Positions 56,725 to 64,000 of a DNA stretch of 64,000 nucleotides are shown here, piece after piece (positions within the stretch are counted from its first letter, which is position 1; each line of letters opens with the position of its first letter). Source of the stretch: Actinoplanes utahensis (lineage in GTDB: Bacteria; Actinomycetota; Actinomycetes; Mycobacteriales; Micromonosporaceae); NCBI RefSeq assembly GCF_016862455.1, contig NZ_BOMZ01000035.1, positions 62,001-126,000 on the forward strand. Direction: 5' to 3'. Under the pieces are notes generated by a model. It saw only the letters and a list, made by a program, of their open reading frames with translations, was not told the origin of the DNA and did no database searches. A program made the translations under genes and the position numbers.

Positions 56725-57705
56725 ATGAGTGTCGGGTGGCGGCTGGCGATGCAGGCGGGGCTGTACGGCAGTGACGGGTTCTTCGTCCGGGAGAGCACCG
56801 GGCCGTCTGATCACTTTCGGACGAGTGTGCACGCGTCACCGTTGTTCGCCGGCGCGCTCGGGCGGCTGATCGAACGGGTCGACGCCGCGCTCGGGCATCC
56901 CGAGGTCTTCGATCTGGTGGACGTGGGGGCGGGACGCGGGGAGCTGATCACCGCCCTGCTCACGCTGCTGCCCGCGGATCTGGCCGGGCGGATCCGGCCG
57001 GTCGCGGTCGAGGTCGCGTCGCGGCCACCAGGTCTGCACCCGTCGGTACGGTGGCGCCACGACGTGCCGTCGGAGATCACCGGGCTGCTGGTGGCGACGG
57101 AGTGGCTCGACAACGTGCCGCTCGACGTGCTCGAGACCGACGAGGACGGACGGCTGCGCAAGGTGCTCGTGGACCGGGCCACCGGAGCGGAAACGCTCGG
57201 CGCCCCGGCGGATCCCGCTGATCTCTTCTGGACCAGCCGGTGGTGGCCGGACGCGGGACGGATCGAGGTCGGATCCTCCCGGGACGCGGCGTGGGCGGAG
57301 GCGGTCGGCGCGGTGCGGCGCGGGGTGGCGCTGTGTGTGGACTACGGGCATGTCAAGGCGGAGCGGCCGGCGTTCGGGACGTTGACCGGGTATCGGGACG
57401 GGCGCCAGGTGCAGCCGGTGCCGGACGGGAGCTGCGACGTCACCGCTCATGTGGCGATGGACGCCGTGGCATGCGCGGCCGGGGTGCCCTTCTCGATGGT
57501 TCGGCAGCGGGAGGCGCTGCGGGCGCTCGGTGTGGACGGCTCCCGGCCGTCGCTGGATCTCGCCCGTACCGATCCCGCCGGATACCTGCGTGCTCTCGGA
57601 ACCGCCGGGGCCGCCGCCGAACTGACCGATCCGGCCGGACTCGGCGGCCACTGGTGGCTCTGGCACAGCGTCGGCCTCGACGACCGTGGCACGATGCTCG
57701 GGTGA
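56725..57705 (+). CDS. MidA/NDUFAF7-like SAM-dependent methyltransferase
   Basis: 326 residues of the DUF185/PF02636 family. The SAM loop is [17 protein letters not shown], with [11 protein letters not shown] and [11 protein letters not shown] as later motifs. Human NDUFAF7 methylates an arginine of complex I subunit NDUFS2, the NuoD homologue. The very next gene, overlapping by GTGA, is a NuoD, so the same enzyme-substrate pair is probable here. Length is shorter than the mitochondrial form. The ATG is leaderless. Confidence 0.8.
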   Translation: MSVGWRLAMQAGLYGSDGFFVRESTGPSDHFRTSVHASPLFAGALGRLIERVDAALGHPEVFDLVDVGAGRGELITALLTLLPADLAGRIRPVAVEVASRPPGLHPSVRWRHDVPSEITGLLVATEWLDNVPLDVLETDEDGRLRKVLVDRATGAETLGAPADPADLFWTSRWWPDAGRIEVGSSRDAAWAEAVGAVRRGVALCVDYGHVKAERPAFGTLTGYRDGRQVQPVPDGSCDVTAHVAMDAVACAAGVPFSMVRQREALRALGVDGSRPSLDLARTDPAGYLRALGTAGAAAELTDPAGLGGHWWLWHSVGLDDRGTMLG

Positions 57706-58847
57706 CGGACAAGCTGCGGGAGATGACGGTCGGCACCGGCGCCGGGCTCGACACGGCCGACATGGTGCTCAACATCGGCCCGCAACACCCCTCCACGCAC
57801 GGCGTTCTCCGGCTCAAGCTCACCCTGGACGGGGAGCGGGTCGTCACCTGCGAGCCGATCGTCGGATACATGCACCGCGGCGCCGAGAAACTGTTCGAGG
57901 TGCGCGACTACCGGCAGATCATCATGCTGGCGAACCGGCACGACTGGCTGTCCGCGTTCTCCAACGAGCTGGGCGTGGTCCTCGCGGTCGAACGGCTGAT
58001 GGGCATCGAGGTGCCGGAGCGGGCCACCTGGCTGCGGATGGCCCTGGCCGAGCTGAACCGGGTGCTCAACCACCTGATGTTCCTCGGCTCCTACCCCCTC
58101 GAGATCGGCGCGATCACGCCGATGTTCTACGCGTTCCGGGAGCGGGAGACGCTGCAGGCGGTCATGGAGGAGGTCTCCGGCGGTCGGATCCACTACATGT
58201 TCAACCGGGTCGGCGGTCTGAAGGAGGAGATCCCGGCGGGCTGGACGAAACGGGCGCGGCAGGCGGTCGCGGCGGTCCGGCGGCGGATGCCGGACATCGA
58301 CAACGTCATCCGCAGGAACGACATCTTCATGGCGCGGACGGTCGGCGTCGGGGTGCTCAGCGCGGCTGACGCCGCGGCCTATGGCGCTTCGGGTCCGGTC
58401 GCCCGGGCGAGCGGTCTTGATTTCGATGTACGCCGTGACGAGCCCTACCTCTACTACGACCAGATCGACGTGCCGGTGGTGACCCGGACGGCAGGCGACT
58501 GTCACGCCCGTTTCGAGGTGCTGCTCGAGCAGGTGTTCGTGTCCCTCGACTTGATCGACGAGTGCCTGGACCGGGTGGACCGTACCGGCGGCCCGGTCAA
58601 CGTGCGCCTGCCGAAGGTGGTGAAGGCGCCCGAGGGACACACCTACGCGTGGACCGAGAACCCGCTCGGGGTCAACGGCTACTACCTGGTGTCCCGGGGT
58701 GAGAAGACGCCGTGGCGGCTCAAACTGCGGACCGCCTCCTACGCCAACGTGCAGGCGCTCGCCACGCTGATCCCCGGCTGCCTGGTCCCGGACCTGATCG
58801 CGATCCTGGGCTCGATGTTCTTCGTCGTCGGGGACATCGACAAGTAG
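57702..58847 (+). CDS. nuoD: NADH-quinone oxidoreductase subunit D (stand-alone paralogue)
   Basis: 381 residues of the 49-kDa/NuoD family: [52 protein letters not shown] core and a normal C-terminus ending VVGDIDK. In complex I this subunit forms the quinone site with NuoB. No other nuo gene is present, so this is a separate copy (Streptomyces also has an extra nuoD, from memory). The GTG start overlaps the methyltransferase stop. It is convergent with the gene at 58852. Confidence 0.9.
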   Translation: MTDKLREMTVGTGAGLDTADMVLNIGPQHPSTHGVLRLKLTLDGERVVTCEPIVGYMHRGAEKLFEVRDYRQIIMLANRHDWLSAFSNELGVVLAVERLMGIEVPERATWLRMALAELNRVLNHLMFLGSYPLEIGAITPMFYAFRERETLQAVMEEVSGGRIHYMFNRVGGLKEEIPAGWTKRARQAVAAVRRRMPDIDNVIRRNDIFMARTVGVGVLSAADAAAYGASGPVARASGLDFDVRRDEPYLYYDQIDVPVVTRTAGDCHARFEVLLEQVFVSLDLIDECLDRVDRTGGPVNVRLPKVVKAPEGHTYAWTENPLGVNGYYLVSRGEKTPWRLKLRTASYANVQALATLIPGCLVPDLIAILGSMFFVVGDIDK

Positions 58848-58851
58848 CCGG

Positions 58852-60174
58852 TCACCAGTCGTCGCCGGCCGCGCTGTAACCGGGGTAGTTCGCGAAGTCG
58901 GCGAGGGTTCCCACGTTCGTGTCGTTGGCCGAGGGGCGGTGCCGGCGGGCCTTGTACTCGGCGCTGTTCTCCGCGTCGCCGTACTCCCCCGGGTATCCGC
59001 CGTGGTTCTCGGCATGTCCGGGGTAACCGTCGGCGGGACTGGCGGGCGCCGCGGCGTAGCCGGTGGTCGCGCTCTCCGCCGGCCCGGCGTAGCCGCCGTC
59101 CGGGGCGTCCGGGCGGCCGTACCGGGCGCCGCCGGGCCGGACGCTGGCCGCGGCCCGGGCGGCGGGCGGGGCCATCATGCCGTTGGGGCCGGGTGGTGGG
59201 GGCACCGAGGCCGCGGCGCGTGGGCGGGGCACCGGGGCGGCGGTGGGCGGGGCCGGTGCCGGGCCGGGGACCGGCACGGCGGCCGCCGCTGCGGCTCGGG
59301 CCACCGGGACTCCTCCGGCGGGCGGCACCGGGGCGCTGGCGCGGCCGGCCGGCATCACCGGCGCCGGGGTCGGATCATGAGCGGGTGAGACCGGCTGGAC
59401 GATGCCGGGAACCGAGGCACGACCGCCGCCGGGCACCGAGGCACGGCCACCGCTCGGCACCGAGGCACGGCCACCGCCACCCGTCCGGGGCGGGATCTCC
59501 TGCGAGTAGCCGTGGTCCTGGTACTCGTCGTCGTAGCCGGCGGCCTGCTCGGCGTACTGGTAGTCGTCGTCCTCGTAGCCGTAACCGGGCGCCGTCTCCT
59601 CGGGGAACTGCGGCTGCGCCCCGTAGACCGCCGGTTCCGGCTGGGAGACGAACTGCGTGTTCGACACGAACTCCTGGTGCGCCGGGAAGTCCTGATGCGC
59701 CGGGAAGTCCTGCTGCGGAGCGAAGTCCGGCTGGGCGAAGTCCGACTGGGGTACGAAGTCCGGCTGGGCGAAGTCCGACTGGGGTACGAAGTCGGGCTCG
59801 AAGCCGTACCCCTGCGCCGGAACCTGCTGCGCGCCGACCTGGGCCCGCCCGCCGGGGTTGCGCATCGGCAGCGGCGGCCGGGGCGCTTCCGGCGCGGCGG
59901 CCGCGGTCGCGAACTCCGCCCGCAGCTCCCGCCGGAGCGTCTCCACCTCTTCGGCGACCCGGTCCTCGACGTCCATCCGCAGCAGCACCGGATCGCTGCG
60001 GATCAGCACCGAGGCGCCGATCAGCACCACGCTCACGGCTATCAGCACCACAGCGAAGCTGGCCGAGCCGATCAGCACGACAGCGGCCGCGATCGGGGCG
60101 AGCACGACGCCCGCCCAGACGAGTCCGCGGAGCAGCGTCGCGCTGTGTCCCGCTTGGGTGTCCCGTTCCGGCAT
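58852..60174 (-). CDS. Two-helix membrane protein with Pro/Ala/Gly-rich repeats
   Basis: 440 residues. Two adjacent membrane helices at the N-terminus (about 12-60) and a short coiled coil (DVEDRVAEEVETLRREL) are followed by a long low-complexity cytoplasmic tail with tandem repeats (DFVPQSDFAQP twice, DFPAHQ twice, GGRASVP three times) and an AR/P-rich end. Position between DUF2520 and DUF3180 genes and composition match mycobacterial Rv3604c (DUF6779); orthology is inferred. ATG 60174 is 8 bases after TAACAT. Function unknown. Confidence 0.68.
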   Translation of the reverse strand: MPERDTQAGHSATLLRGLVWAGVVLAPIAAAVVLIGSASFAVVLIAVSVVLIGASVLIRSDPVLLRMDVEDRVAEEVETLRRELRAEFATAAAAPEAPRPPLPMRNPGGRAQVGAQQVPAQGYGFEPDFVPQSDFAQPDFVPQSDFAQPDFAPQQDFPAHQDFPAHQEFVSNTQFVSQPEPAVYGAQPQFPEETAPGYGYEDDDYQYAEQAAGYDDEYQDHGYSQEIPPRTGGGGRASVPSGGRASVPGGGRASVPGIVQPVSPAHDPTPAPVMPAGRASAPVPPAGGVPVARAAAAAAVPVPGPAPAPPTAAPVPRPRAAASVPPPPGPNGMMAPPAARAAASVRPGGARYGRPDAPDGGYAGPAESATTGYAAAPASPADGYPGHAENHGGYPGEYGDAENSAEYKARRHRPSANDTNVGTLADFANYPGYSAAGDDW

Positions 60175-60182
60175 GGGCGCAG

Positions 60183-60188
60183 ATGTTA
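60183..60188 (-). promoter_or_regulatory. -10 element, leaderless
   Basis: TAACAT on the minus strand, 8 bases before ATG 60174, supports that start of the repeat-rich membrane protein. Confidence 0.4.
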
Positions 60189-60301
60189 CCGAGAGCACGT
60201 CCCCGGCAAAACCGCCGTGCATGAGACGGCACGTTCGGTCAGGATCCGGCCGATTCGTGCCGCGGTCTCACCTGTCGGGAGGCAACGGCGTACGGCGGGA
60301 T

Positions 60302-60350
60302 CCGTGTGTGGATCCGAGGCGGCACGTCACACCCCGAATCCACACACCGG
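60302..60350 (-). terminator. Terminator after the four-helix membrane protein gene
   Basis: CCGTGTGTGGATCCG (60302-60316) and CGAATCCACACACCG (60336-60350) are near-complementary with a 19-base loop, 8 bases after the stop at 60358. Confidence 0.5.
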
Positions 60351-60357
60351 CACGCGG

Positions 60358-60849
60358 TCAGCGGGTGCCGCGCCAGCCGCCGAGGGAGGCGAGGCCGACG
60401 ATCCAGCCGACGAAGAAGCCGTACCCGGCGCCGGAGCCGGCCGCGTTGAACGCGCCGAGCAGCGACGGGTTGGTGAGGAAGAGGGTGGCGAACAGGGCGG
60501 CGAACGCGCCCGCGAAGATGTACGCGGCCCAGCCGGCCAGGAACTGGCTGATGGTGCCGCGGGCCCGGGCCAACTGCGAACCGGGCAGCAGGTAGAGGAA
60601 GAGCATCGTCAGCACGACGACCAGGATCGCCTTGAGGTCGCCGACGACGACGTCACGCAGCGAGTCGTCGGTGTCGAAGCTCCAGCGTGGCCAGGACAGC
60701 AGCCGCAGCCACCAGCCTCCGGCGGAGTTCGGGTTGGTGTTGTCCTGGGCCCAGTCCGCGTACCACGGGCTGCCGAAGACGAGAACGAGTATGAGCGCGG
60801 CGAGAGTGCCCGAGCCGGGAGCCGATTTGTAACGGTTGCCGAGAGCCAT
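60358..60849 (-). CDS. Four-helix membrane protein of unknown function
   Basis: 163 residues with about four membrane helices (TLAALILVLVFGSPWYADW, LKAILVVVLTMLFLYLLP, FLAGWAAYIFAGAFAALFA, GAGYGFFVGWIVGLASL) and Trp-rich loops. I do not recognise a family. ATG 60849. It is probably a separate transcript, ended by the hairpin downstream. Confidence 0.6.
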   Translation of the reverse strand: MALGNRYKSAPGSGTLAALILVLVFGSPWYADWAQDNTNPNSAGGWWLRLLSWPRWSFDTDDSLRDVVVGDLKAILVVVLTMLFLYLLPGSQLARARGTISQFLAGWAAYIFAGAFAALFATLFLTNPSLLGAFNAAGSGAGYGFFVGWIVGLASLGGWRGTR

Positions 60850-60896
60850 GCCCGCTGATTTCCCAGCGAGGCCGGCTCCTCAAACGACGCGCGTCA

Positions 60897-61178
60897 CTAC
60901 CTGCTCAGGTAGTCGATGAAGGCGGCGCGCAGCAACGGCTCCTGGGCGCCGAGGTCGCGGCCCTCGAACTCACGCCACAGGGCGACCGCCTCGTCCACCG
61001 TCGGCCCGATCGAGTTGGGCGCGCCGTCGAGGGAGGCGGCGTCCCCGGCGTCCGGCAGGTGCCGCAGCACCGACCAGAAGAAGGCGACGTCGCGGTTGGC
61101 CCGGGCCTTGGCGAAGGCCTGCTCCCGCAGCGACTCGGTGGGCAGGGCGTCCAGTTCGGCAAAGCTGGGCGAGGTCAT
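60897..61178 (-). CDS. Small conserved protein of unknown function
   Basis: 93 residues, no membrane helix or signal. The predicted fold is mainly helical (SLREQAFAKARANRDVAFFWSVLRHL). No family recognised. ATG 61178 or 61190; the latter begins 3 bases after the stop of the upstream membrane protein, which suggests one operon. Its coding-type codon use and tight spacing are the evidence for a gene. Confidence 0.6.
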   Translation of the reverse strand: MTSPSFAELDALPTESLREQAFAKARANRDVAFFWSVLRHLPDAGDAASLDGAPNSIGPTVDEAVALWREFEGRDLGAQEPLLRAAFIDYLSR

Positions 61179-61193
61179 GCCGGAAAGCATAGA

Positions 61194-62432
61194 TCAGCGG
61201 TTGACGCCCCACGGGCCATCGTCCCAACGGTCGCTGCGCGGCGCGGGGGTGGCGGGCGTGTTCCAGGTCTCCGGCAGGGTGGGCGACCAGTTCGCGGCGG
61301 CGGTGGAGGCGGCGGCGTTCCACTCCTCGCCGGCTCCGGGGGTGTACGGGCTGCCGTACGACTCGACGAACCGGGTCACCACCAAGCCGGCGGCGCACAG
61401 GGCGGCGGCGATGGCGAACAGCGCGATGTCCAGGCCGCGAAGCTCCTCGTATCGCAGGAAGAGGGTCACGGCGGTGACCGCGAACAGGGTGCCGAAGATC
61501 CCGCCGCGACGTCCGTACGCGCTGGTGCCACCGAGCAGGGCCAGACCGAACGCGATGCCGGTCCACTCCAGGCCGGTCGCCGGGGCGATCGGGCCGGCCG
61601 ACTGGGCGGCGATCAGCACCCCCGCGCCGGCCGCGAAGATCGTGGAGAACAACAGCGCGAGCACGGCCGGGACCGCGGCGGCGGCACCCCGGCGACGGGC
61701 CGGGTCGGTGACCGGGCGCATCCGGCCGACGAAGCGGCGCACCGGCGGGACCGCGCCCAGCACCGCACCGAGGATCGCCAACAGCACGAACCCGCCGAAC
61801 AGCAGGAACGCCTTGCCGGTCGGGTCCCAGTCGCCCTGCACCTCGACCGGTGCGGGCCGCAGTTGGATGTAGACGATGACGCCGAGCGCGCCGGCCAGGC
61901 TCGCCGTCCAGGCGGGTACGTGCAGCAGGAGCACCACGACCGCGAGGGTCAGTCCACCGGCCCCCGCGATGATCAGGCCCGGCAGGAGCGCCTGAGCCAG
62001 GCCCTCGTCGCCGTTCTCCGCGTAGTGCAGGGCGGCGGCCAGGGCGATCGAGCCGACCGCGAGATTGGGGACGCCGGCCCGCAGGGTGAGGCCGGCGCCG
62101 AGCGCGAGCAGGCCGATCGCGGCGCCGGTGACCAGCAGCGTGTCGAGGCCGGGGCGCTGCAGGGCCGCCGCGTCCTCGCGGAACAGCAGGAAGCCGATGA
62201 CGCCCGCGGCGACCAGCAGCATGACCTCCCAGCCGAGGTGGATGCCGAGCCGGTCGCGCCCGTCCTCCTCGGCGGCCGGGAGGGCGCCGGTGGTGGTCAC
62301 CGGGTTGCGCAGGGACTGGTCGAGCGTGTTACCGGCGGTGTCGTCGTACTGCACGCGGCGCCGGTAGGCGGCCGGATCGGTCTCGGTCGTCTCGTCACCG
62401 GGCCGGCGGAAGGTGGTCTCGTCGTACGACAT
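61194..62432 (-). CDS. Permease-like multi-helix membrane protein
   Basis: 412 residues. A hydrophilic N-terminus (1-70) is followed by about ten membrane helices. The stretch AGVPNLAVGSIALAAALHYA and VPAWTASLAGALGVIVYIQL matches the pattern of BPD_transp_2 permeases (RbsC/LivH type; GxxNLAVG and xPxxxASLxG), suggesting a diverged ABC permease. No binding protein or ATPase is adjacent, so it may be orphan or repurposed. The ATG at 62432 (MSYDETTFRRPGD) has AAGGAGG 9 bases upstream. Confidence 0.7.
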   Translation of the reverse strand: MSYDETTFRRPGDETTETDPAAYRRRVQYDDTAGNTLDQSLRNPVTTTGALPAAEEDGRDRLGIHLGWEVMLLVAAGVIGFLLFREDAAALQRPGLDTLLVTGAAIGLLALGAGLTLRAGVPNLAVGSIALAAALHYAENGDEGLAQALLPGLIIAGAGGLTLAVVVLLLHVPAWTASLAGALGVIVYIQLRPAPVEVQGDWDPTGKAFLLFGGFVLLAILGAVLGAVPPVRRFVGRMRPVTDPARRRGAAAAVPAVLALLFSTIFAAGAGVLIAAQSAGPIAPATGLEWTGIAFGLALLGGTSAYGRRGGIFGTLFAVTAVTLFLRYEELRGLDIALFAIAAALCAAGLVVTRFVESYGSPYTPGAGEEWNAAASTAAANWSPTLPETWNTPATPAPRSDRWDDGPWGVNR

Positions 62433-62570
62433 GGTCCGCGCCTCCTTACGCCTCCACGAGCGGTTCGAGACGCACGCTACTCCGGCTGTGACCCGCCCGC
62501 CGTTAAGCATACGGATACGAGAAGGACACAGTTCAGAGCGTAAATCTGTTCGATGTTCATCAACAGATGG

Positions 62571-63086
62571 TCACCGCCGGGTGTTCGGCCGGCCCGAGTC
62601 GTCGTCCTCCCGGTCGTCCCGCTCCGGCACCCGGCAGGCCCGCTCCAGCCAGAGCGCGGCGGCGATCAGCGCGACCGCGGCGACGAGGGTGGCGCCGGCC
62701 ACCGGCACCCCGTTGGCGGCCTCGTCGGTCGGCTCCAGCAGCAGCCAGACGAGCAACCCCGCGGAGAAGCCACCGGAGAGCGCGCCGACCAGAGAGGACG
62801 CCTTGGCCAGCGCCGCGAACCGGGCCACGGCGAGCGGCTGCACCGGCGGCGCACCGGGTTTGCGCTGGATGCGGGCACTGGTGTTCTGCGCCAGATAGGC
62901 CTCGGCGATGGCGAGCACGGCCAGCACGCCCGCGCCGGTCCACGGCAGCGGGGAGATCTTGTAGAACAGGTCGTTGGTGGAGATCAGCAGCCAGCCCACG
63001 GCGGCCGCCGCCAACGCGGCCACCACCAGCGACGAGGCGCTCGTCGGCCGCAGCGAGGGATGCGGGTTTCCATGGTCAGCGCTCAC
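62571..63086 (-). CDS. DUF3180 membrane protein
   Basis: 171 residues with four membrane helices. DUF3180 proteins lie next to folK across actinobacteria (Rv3605c in M. tuberculosis), and the opening LRPTSASSLVVAALAAAAVGWLL fits. The GTG at 63086 overlaps the folK stop (GTGA). Function is unknown; linkage to folate genes is conserved but unexplained. The upstream 138-base gap (62433-62570) shows only the Shine-Dalgarno of the permease-like gene. Confidence 0.85.
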   Translation of the reverse strand: MSADHGNPHPSLRPTSASSLVVAALAAAAVGWLLISTNDLFYKISPLPWTGAGVLAVLAIAEAYLAQNTSARIQRKPGAPPVQPLAVARFAALAKASSLVGALSGGFSAGLLVWLLLEPTDEAANGVPVAGATLVAAVALIAAALWLERACRVPERDDREDDDSGRPNTRR

Positions 63087-63604
63087 GCCATCGACTCTAA
63101 CGACAGGTCCGGGCGCGGGCTCACCCCGGCGATGTCCGCCGCCACCTCCGGCGTGCCGAGCAGGGCGGCGACCGATCCGTGCCCGGGTAGATCGGCGTCC
63201 GGCTGCATCTCGTGCCACGGCACCAGCACGAAGGCGCGCAGGTGGGCGCGCGGATGCGGCAGCGTCAGCTCGGGGTCGTCGCTGACCACCGGTTCGCCGT
63301 CCCACACCGCGATCACGTCGACGTCCAGGGTGCGCGGCCCGAAACGGCGCTCCGGGTCGCGGACCCGCCCCTCGGCCGATTCGCACGCCTGGGCACGGGT
63401 CAGCCATTCCCGGGCGGTCACGGTGGGATCGTCCACCAGGACCACGGCATTGAGGTACGGCGGCTGCGCGCTGTCGCCCCAGGGAGGTGTCTCATAGACC
63501 CCGGAGACGCGTACGACACTCGTGCCCAGCCGCGCGACGGCGGCGCGCAGGTACGCGAGACGGTCACCGAGGTTGCCCCCGATGGACAGGAGCGCCCGGG
63601 TCAC
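63083..63604 (-). CDS. folK: 6-hydroxymethyl-7,8-dihydropterin pyrophosphokinase
   Basis: 173 residues. Transfers pyrophosphate to hydroxymethyl-dihydropterin in folate synthesis. LSIGGNLGDRLAYLRAA, YETPPWG and the HPPK signature RRFGPRTLDVDVI with its metal-binding Asp pair are present. Start overlaps the folB stop (ATGA), end overlaps DUF3180. Confidence 0.95.
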   Translation of the reverse strand: MTRALLSIGGNLGDRLAYLRAAVARLGTSVVRVSGVYETPPWGDSAQPPYLNAVVLVDDPTVTAREWLTRAQACESAEGRVRDPERRFGPRTLDVDVIAVWDGEPVVSDDPELTLPHPRAHLRAFVLVPWHEMQPDADLPGHGSVAALLGTPEVAADIAGVSPRPDLSLESMA

Positions 63605-63963
63605 GAGTGGCTCCGGCGCAGGGTGACCGCCACGTCGGCGAACTCGTGCGGGATCGGGGCCTGCGGTTTGTGCACGGTCACCTCGGCGGACGTGACACGT
63701 TCGTCGGCGAGGCAGACGTCCAGGAGCCGGTCGGCGAGCCGTTCCAGCAGATTGACCGGTTCGCCGGTGAGAACGGCGACCAGGCGGCCGGCGAGCTCGC
63801 CGTAGTGGACGGTGTCCGTCACGTCGTCACTGGCGGCGGCCGGCCCCAGGTCGAGGTCCAGGGTCACGTCGACGACGAAGTCCTGACCCTGCTCGCGCTC
63901 GAAGTCGTAGACGCCGTGATGGCCACGGGCACGCAGGCCGGTGAGTGTGATGCGTCCGGTCAT
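63601..63963 (-). CDS. folB: Dihydroneopterin aldolase
   Basis: 120 residues. Cleaves dihydroneopterin to hydroxymethyl-dihydropterin. LTGLRARGHHGVYDFEREQGQDFVVDVTL and the Lys in VTVHKPQAPIPHEF are family marks. It is the first gene of folB-folK-DUF3180 in the window; an upstream gene such as folP may lie beyond 64000. Confidence 0.95.
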   Translation of the reverse strand: MTGRITLTGLRARGHHGVYDFEREQGQDFVVDVTLDLDLGPAAASDDVTDTVHYGELAGRLVAVLTGEPVNLLERLADRLLDVCLADERVTSAEVTVHKPQAPIPHEFADVAVTLRRSHS

Positions 63964-64000
63964 TTCTTCTCCCCTTGTCGTGGGAGCGGGAGGCCCGCGG

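Overview
The window is about 70% GC chromosomal DNA from an actinomycete, most likely Micromonosporaceae and Actinoplanes-like. That placement is inferred from gene content, codon bias, DUF2510/RDD and F420/PPOX-type proteins, and a resorcinolic-lipid-type type III PKS locus. There is no rRNA, phage, transposase or CRISPR array. One tRNA, tRNA-Thr(TGT), is present. Most of the window is core genome, densely packed, with many 1-4 base stop/start overlaps.

Layout. 0-12 kb: secreted trypsin-like protease, DUF4032 protein, RCK-domain ion-channel-like protein, a secreted Pro/Ala-rich protein, a MSMEG_6728 family protein, GNAT, two PQQ-like beta-propellers flanking an orphan MsiK-type sugar ABC ATPase and the tRNA. 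11-24 kb: rlmB and cysS, subtilisin-like protease, fumC and a class I fumarase, a third beta-propeller, Lrp/AsnC regulator, DUF2510-RDD protein and aromatic aminotransferase. 24-31 kb: MFS exporter divergent from a ROK regulator, an unrecognised protein, a TPR protein, then PPOX-ispF-ispD-carD. 31-36.5 kb: an accessory locus with a type III polyketide synthase, acyl-CoA-dehydrogenase-fold flavoprotein, UbiG-like methyltransferase and small membrane protein in one overlapping operon, divergent from a UbiA prenyltransferase. 36.5-44.5 kb: LpqE-like lipoprotein, radA, disA, a repeat-rich gap, an RNA ligase-like protein, def, an ACT protein, mutY and DUF4291. 44.5-56.3 kb: clpC, lsr2, lysS, and a CoA/NAD cofactor operon (coaX, nadC, nadB, septum-formation-like lipoprotein, panD, panC, DUF2520). 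56.7-64 kb: MidA-like methyltransferase with a nuoD paralogue, several membrane proteins, and DUF3180-folK-folB.

From memory of the Mycobacterium tuberculosis map, the order rlmB-cysS / ispF-ispD-carD / lpqE-radA-disA / mutY / clpC-lsr2-lysS-coaX-panD-panC-DUF2520 / DUF3180-folK-folB is the conserved Rv3579c-Rv3607c block. Here that block is split by insertions, notably the protease/fumarase/ROK segment and the polyketide locus.

The most unusual structure is a repeat family in the cofactor operon. Three copies of a roughly 37-bp element sit exactly between genes, and each encodes a micro-ORF with the core DCTAxKQGP. Its GTG start overlaps the upstream stop codon and its TGA stop overlaps a downstream start codon, giving an unbroken stop/start chain with Shine-Dalgarno sequences embedded in it. 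Other items of interest are a second, about 100-bp repeat family found between convergent gene ends, degenerate 78-84-bp tandem repeats after disA, a candidate sRNA between fumC and a small lipoprotein gene, a shared bidirectional -10 element between mutY and the ACT-def operon, and the type III PKS locus itself.
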